In this document: positions 60,574-64,000 of the stretch, piece after piece
Position numbering within the stretch: the first letter of the stretch is position 1
Layout: each line of letters starts with the position of its first letter
Assembly (NCBI GenBank): GCA_017446745.1
Contig: JAFSQF010000023.1
Span: forward strand, 1 to 64,000
Reading direction: 5' to 3'
DNA length: 64,000 nt
DNA from: Bacteroidales bacterium
Lineage (GTDB): Bacteria; Bacteroidota; Bacteroidia; Bacteroidales; P3
Notes under the pieces: model-generated
What the model was told of the DNA's origin: nothing
What the model saw: only the letters and a program-made list of their open reading frames with translations
Databases searched by the model: none
Translations under genes and position numbers: made by a program

Positions 60574-61839
60574 ATGAAAAAACTGTTTGCTATCCTCGGC
60601 GCTGTAGCCATCAGCGCCACCGTTTTCGCCCAAAAGGCGGAAGAAAAGACCGACGATGAGGGCTACAAGTTCGACACCATCAAGATGCTTCCCATCACCT
60701 CGGTCAAGAACCAGAACAACGCCGGCACCTGCTGGTGCTACAGCACCATGGCCTTCCTCGAGGCCGAGTTGCTCCGCATGGGCAAGGGCGAATACGACTT
60801 CAGCGAGATGTACATCGTCAGCAACACCTATCGCGACCGTGCCATGGCCGCCATACGCACTCATGGTGACGTCAGCTTCAGCCAGGGCGGAGCTTTCAAC
60901 GACGTAATCTACGGCATGAAGACCTTCGGCATGGTTCCCGAAGAGGTTATGCGCCCCGGCGCAGCCTATGGCGACACCCTCTCGAACCACACCGAGCTCA
61001 GCGCCCTCACCGACGCCATGGTTGCCGCCATTGCCAAGGGCAAGCTCAACAAGCTGCAGCGCAACAAGGACCACGAGCTCCTCTGCCTCAAGGCCATCCA
61101 AGCCGTCCACGACGTTTATCTTGGCACCTGCCCCACCGAGTTCACCTACAAGGGCGTGAAATACACCCCCAAGAGCTTCTATGAGAGCACCGGCCTCAAC
61201 GCCGACGACTACGTCAGCATCACCTCGTTCACCCACCATCCGTTCTACGAGAAATTCGTTCTTGAGATTCAGGACAACTGGCGCTGGGGCTTGAGCTACA
61301 ACGTCCCCATCGACGAGCTTATGGAGATATGCGACTACGCCATCGACAACGGCTACACCATTGCATGGGGCAGCGACGTCAGCGAGCCCGGTTTCCGCTA
61401 CAGCCGTAAGGGCTTCGCCGTGCTTCCCGCCACCGAGGCTCCCAAGAACGGCGTCGGCAGCGACCAGGCCAAGTGGAGCGGCATGAAAGCCGGCGAGATA
61501 GCCGACGAAGCCGCCAAGCACCCCACACCGCAGCGTTGGGTGAGCCAGGAGGAGCGCCAAGAGGCCTTCGATGCCTGGGAGACCACCGACGACCACGGCA
61601 TGCTCATCTTCGGCAAAGCCAAGGACCAGATGGGCAACGAATACTATATGGTTAAGAACAGCTGGGGCATCTACAACGGCGAGTTTGGCGGCAACTTCTT
61701 CTGCAGCAAGGCTTTCGTCCGCTACAAAACCATGAACATCGTAGTCCACAAGGACGCCATCCCCGCCGCCATCAAGGCCAAGCTCGGCATCCAGGACAAC
61801 GCACAGGCCCAACCCGCCAAGAAAGGCAAAAGAAAATAA
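60574..61839 (+). CDS. Secreted C1B cysteine peptidase, second copy
   Basis: A 421-residue papain-fold peptidase related to the one at 20773. Signal peptide 1-19 (AVAISATVFAQ). Catalytic residues: Cys53 in NAGTCWCYSTM with Gln47 before it (VKNQNNAGTC), His341 in TTDDHGMLIFG and Asn362 in VKNSWG. The tail is short and basic (AQPAKKGKRK). Bleomycin-hydrolase-like enzymes use their C-terminus as a ruler in the active site, and this tail differs from the first copy (FSPEQ), so cleavage mode may differ. ATG 60574 is used; longer readings cross the promoter. Single-gene unit with a strong terminator. Confidence 0.92.
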   Translation: MKKLFAILGAVAISATVFAQKAEEKTDDEGYKFDTIKMLPITSVKNQNNAGTCWCYSTMAFLEAELLRMGKGEYDFSEMYIVSNTYRDRAMAAIRTHGDVSFSQGGAFNDVIYGMKTFGMVPEEVMRPGAAYGDTLSNHTELSALTDAMVAAIAKGKLNKLQRNKDHELLCLKAIQAVHDVYLGTCPTEFTYKGVKYTPKSFYESTGLNADDYVSITSFTHHPFYEKFVLEIQDNWRWGLSYNVPIDELMEICDYAIDNGYTIAWGSDVSEPGFRYSRKGFAVLPATEAPKNGVGSDQAKWSGMKAGEIADEAAKHPTPQRWVSQEERQEAFDAWETTDDHGMLIFGKAKDQMGNEYYMVKNSWGIYNGEFGGNFFCSKAFVRYKTMNIVVHKDAIPAAIKAKLGIQDNAQAQPAKKGKRK

Positions 61840-61876
61840 TGCCAGATTGCGCCCATTTAGGGCAAAGCAAAAAAAA

Positions 61877-61909
61877 ACGTCCGCAGTATTCTCTGCGGAC
61901 GTTTTTTTT
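61877..61909. terminator. Rho-independent terminator, likely two-way
   Basis: A 10-base-pair stem, ACGTCCGCAG/CTGCGGACGT, with loop TATTCT, T run after it (61902-61909) and A run before it, so it can end transcripts from both the C1B peptidase and the convergent recombinase gene. Confidence 0.92.
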
Positions 61910-61933
61910 GAAATTGTTTTTTGGCGATAGGCA

Positions 61934-62839
61934 TCAACGGAAAGCGGCCTCGAGGATTTCGCCGTCGGAGCGCTCAACGCGGTCGACCAGGTCGGCATAG
62001 ACCTGAGCCGACTGCACCTTGGTGTAGCCGCACCAGCGGGCCACGACGAGGAGGTCGATGCCGGCGCGCAGGGCCATGGTGGCGAAAGTGTGGCGCGAGG
62101 TGGAGTAGTTGATTTTCTTGTCGATATGGGCGTTGTCGGCCCAAAGGCGCAGGTGTTTGCCTATAGCCGTCTCGCTACAGAGGTGGAAGACGCGGTCGTC
62201 GCGCTGCTCGGCAGGCAGTTGTGCGTATTCGCTCTCGAGCGTTTTCAGGATGTTGTTGGCCGGCTGGATGACCGGGATTTTCACCATCTCGTCGAGGCCC
62301 TCAATACGGCGCACCAGCACGGGGCCCATGCCGCTGTAGCGGATGCTGTCCCAGCGCAGCTGCTCCACCTCGCCGATGAGCAGGCCGGTGTAGCACGAGA
62401 AGAGGAAAGCGTTCTTGGTGCTCTGCATGGGCGATTCGGCCTGGCACATGCGCTGCAGTTCGTCCTTGGTGAGGAAGACCTTCTCGGCGTCTTTCAAATA
62501 GGGTACCAAGTTGGCGAAGTCGATGTCGGGCACCACGTCGATGAGGCCCATGCCCTTAGCGGCGCGCACCAGAGCCTTGAGGCGGTCGATATAGCCACGC
62601 ACCGACGATTTCTTGACGCGGGCTTTGAGGAAGTCGGCAAAATCGACCACGTAGTCCTCGTCGACCACGCGCTTGTCGAAGTCGTCGCCGGCGAAGTCGC
62701 GTAGGTGCTTCATCAGAGCGTCGTAGCCCTGCTGAGTGCTGAGACGCTGGTCGTCGCGGCGTGCCGTGGCCACCTGCTGAAGTGCGGCGCCGTCCAGCTG
62801 ACGGGAAGTCTCGGGCTTATGACGGATAAGCTTGTTCAT
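61934..62839 (-). CDS. Tyrosine recombinase-like protein with lost catalytic residues
   Basis: A 301-residue protein with an N-terminal SAM-like domain (about 30-110) and a C-terminal catalytic-type domain of the phage integrase family. The fold-defining segments FLFSCYTGLLIGEVEQLRW, SRHTFATMALRAG and SAQVYADL are clear. The first catalytic Arg (TGLR) is Leu154, the HxxR histidine is Ser246, the late His/Trp is Tyr272; only Arg249 and Tyr281 remain. It is full length and in frame. It may be a DNA-binding remnant or a domesticated protein. No att repeats were seen. Confidence 0.85.
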   Translation of the reverse strand: MNKLIRHKPETSRQLDGAALQQVATARRDDQRLSTQQGYDALMKHLRDFAGDDFDKRVVDEDYVVDFADFLKARVKKSSVRGYIDRLKALVRAAKGMGLIDVVPDIDFANLVPYLKDAEKVFLTKDELQRMCQAESPMQSTKNAFLFSCYTGLLIGEVEQLRWDSIRYSGMGPVLVRRIEGLDEMVKIPVIQPANNILKTLESEYAQLPAEQRDDRVFHLCSETAIGKHLRLWADNAHIDKKINYSTSRHTFATMALRAGIDLLVVARWCGYTKVQSAQVYADLVDRVERSDGEILEAAFR

Positions 62840-62845
62840 GTTTTT

Positions 62846-62990
62846 TTAGTAACAGTAAAAAAATAAGGTGTAACGATATTCTGTCAGAGTGAGCCCCGTA
62901 GGGGCGGCTTATATTAGCCGTGGGCGCGAGCCCACGGGAATCGAAATACTCTATTAATCTGAGCCCCGTAGGGGCGGCATATTAAGTAAC
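62846..62990 (-). repeat. Triloop hairpin cluster inside element-A-type ends
   Basis: GCCCC-GTA-GGGGC at 62893-62905 and 62963-62975 bracket a CCGTGGGC/GCCCACGG hairpin. The cluster lies between two AGTAACAGTAAAAAAATAAG ends (62849 and 62985), the same ends as element A. It opens the gene-free stretch 62840-63315. Confidence 0.72.
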
Positions 62991-62999
62991 AGTAAAAAA

Positions 63000-63148
63000 A
63001 TAAGTGGCTGACCTAAATTAACTTTCATTTTCTTTGAACAGCAATTACCATAAATGACCAGCAATTACCATAAATAACATTTATAGAACGTGAATGTCGG
63101 TAAATGCAGTTGAATTATCATAAATGTCAATTAAATATGACAGTTTAC
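63000..63148 (+). repeat. Element C, full copy
   Basis: Nearly identical to 22315-22460, from AAGTGGCTGACCTAAATT to AATATGACAGTTTACTTA. It is followed by a short A-like element (63145-63212) that is the complement of 32211-32278. From 63213 to 63315 I see nothing. Confidence 0.75.
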
Positions 63149-63315
63149 TTAGCAAGCTTATTTTATTTTGAATGTCTGATTGTATCAACTTATTTTTTAA
63201 TTATTGCTTAGTCAAAAGGTTTGAAATTTACGTGTTCGGCAGCAGATTAACAAACACACATCCCACGATTATTGTAGTATGCCGCTGCGGCGGGGGCGTA
63301 CATATCCTACGGAAC

Positions 63316-63759
63316 TCATTGTAGTGGAGGGGTATACGCGCCATCTTTCATTTCCAGGATAGTGCTGGGCTCATGCACTATCACCTTATGCCACACGCCC
63401 TTCGGTATCTGGATGCCATAGCGCTTCTCGCGGGGACAGAGGCGTACACGGGCGATTTCCGCAAAAGAATCCTCGGTGACGGCCGTCTCGCCGTCGTGAA
63501 TGGATCCGCCGGCATCCATGTTAGGCATTTCCACAAAGAACACCTCGTCGAGGCAGCCCTCCAGACAGACAACCGTCTCCGAAGACTTCCGATGCCGGTG
63601 GATGGGCACCTTCGTCCCAACCTCCAGTACGTTCAGCATCCGCTGCGAAGTGTCGTCCGGCGTATTGCGCAGGTCAAAGTTCTGACGTTTCCGCTCGTTT
63701 TCCTTCGCTTTCTCGTGCAGAACAGAAAGCAACTCGTCATTAATCAGTTGTATATCCAT
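63316..63759 (-). CDS. WbuC-family cupin protein
   Basis: A 147-residue cupin. The fold is seen in VLEVGTKVPIHRHRKSSETVVCLEGCLDEVFF (metal-type HRH and a Glu), then RVRLCPREKRYGIQIPKGVWHKVIVHEPSTILEMKDGAY with the late His. WbuC proteins are encoded in lipopolysaccharide or surface-sugar gene groups and their reaction is not settled. It follows the truncated membrane gene by 16 bases, so they are probably one operon, in line with a cell-surface glycan role. Confidence 0.87.
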   Translation of the reverse strand: MDIQLINDELLSVLHEKAKENERKRQNFDLRNTPDDTSQRMLNVLEVGTKVPIHRHRKSSETVVCLEGCLDEVFFVEMPNMDAGGSIHDGETAVTEDSFAEIARVRLCPREKRYGIQIPKGVWHKVIVHEPSTILEMKDGAYTPPLQ

Positions 63760-63775
63760 TGTCTATTACTAAACA

Positions 63776-64000
63776 TTAAACATCTTTTTTCTCTAAACTC
63801 TTAAGATACTCAGTGTGAAGGTGATAATATTTCTTCATAAACACCACATACGCCCCCACCAGCAGCAGGCACACAACAATCAGGTATCCCCAATGCCAGG
63901 CAGCCGTCGCGGGAACAAGGATCATCCCTACGCTGATGGCAAGCTGCAACAGCATATACACCGACGATACCACCGTATGCTCCATCCCCAGCTCATTCGC
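63776..64000 (-). CDS. C-terminal part of a membrane protein (truncated by the window end)
   Basis: The open frame continues past the window edge, so only the last 74 residues are seen. They contain two membrane helices (SVYMLLQLAISVGMILVPA and GYLIVVCLLLVGAYVVFM) and a basic cytoplasmic tail (KKYYHLHTEYLKSLEKKDV). The ANELGMEHTVVSSVYMLLQLAIS start of the visible part could be the end of a MraY/WecA-like glycosyl-1-phosphate transferase, which would suit a WbuC partner, but the evidence is thin. Confidence 0.55.
   Translation of the reverse strand, partial: ANELGMEHTVVSSVYMLLQLAISVGMILVPATAAWHWGYLIVVCLLLVGAYVVFMKKYYHLHTEYLKSLEKKDV

Overview
The window comes from a member of the Bacteroidota, most likely order Bacteroidales. 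The evidence is a set of -7 promoter boxes of the form TAnnTTTG (TATCTTTG, TACCTTTG, TAATTTTG), few clear Shine-Dalgarno sites, a secreted protein ending in a type IX secretion (gliding-motility type) C-terminal domain, split transketolase genes, and Bacteroidales-style housekeeping genes. Genus cannot be set from the sequence. About fifty protein genes are supported. No rRNA, tRNA or CRISPR array was found. One structured non-coding RNA is proposed tentatively near 17.1 kb.

Layout. 0.9-3.3 kb: MTA/SAH nucleosidase and an orphan histidine kinase. 3.3-11.7 kb: a minus-strand run with guaB, two parvulin-type periplasmic foldases, a MoxR ATPase, a secreted protein and panB. 11.8-15.7 kb: an outer-membrane-type protein, a His-rich Zn/Cd P-type ATPase and a Fur-family regulator, which look like a metal-homeostasis unit. 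15.75-16.9 kb: three small AT-richer unknown genes, the last SecB-like. 18-22 kb: a type IX secretion cargo protein and a secreted C1B peptidase. 23-27.6 kb: DNA-alkylation repair (AlkD-like, Ogt-like), YbaK and unknowns. 28-37 kb: an AlbA_2 (Schlafen-like) protein, queG, an RNA methyltransferase, a YihY-type membrane protein, nadC and cinA. 37.5-40.5 kb: a DMT protein, a GH2 beta-mannosidase-like lipoprotein and an NlpC/P60 hydrolase. 40.5-47.8 kb: a minus-strand run from yidC through nhaD to Wzz and an O-antigen ligase. 48.6-53.5 kb: the two transketolase halves separated by a vWA protein and a four-helix-bundle protein set in minisatellite DNA, then dgkA. 53.6-60.2 kb: a LOG-family protein, a beta-barrel-like protein and sbcDC. 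60.5-64 kb: a second secreted C1B peptidase, a catalytically eroded tyrosine recombinase, a WbuC-type cupin and a truncated membrane protein.

The most unusual part of the window is its repeat DNA. Almost every gap over 200 bases holds dispersed elements: (a) MITE-like AT-rich elements A and C, with one clean nested insertion; (b) REP-like hairpins with a 5' GTAGGA or GGTACG foot and a TCCC loop, whose stems change in sequence but stay complementary, some lying in frame inside sbcD and sbcC; (c) hairpins with a three-base loop (GGA, GTA or AGA) and freely varying stems; (d) 7-base (AATCACT) and 9-base (CCCATCAAA) minisatellites that reach into gene starts and ends. The 9-base arrays flank and run into the four-helix-bundle gene. 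No transposase or RAYT gene that could move these elements lies in the window. All calls were made by eye, without database searches.
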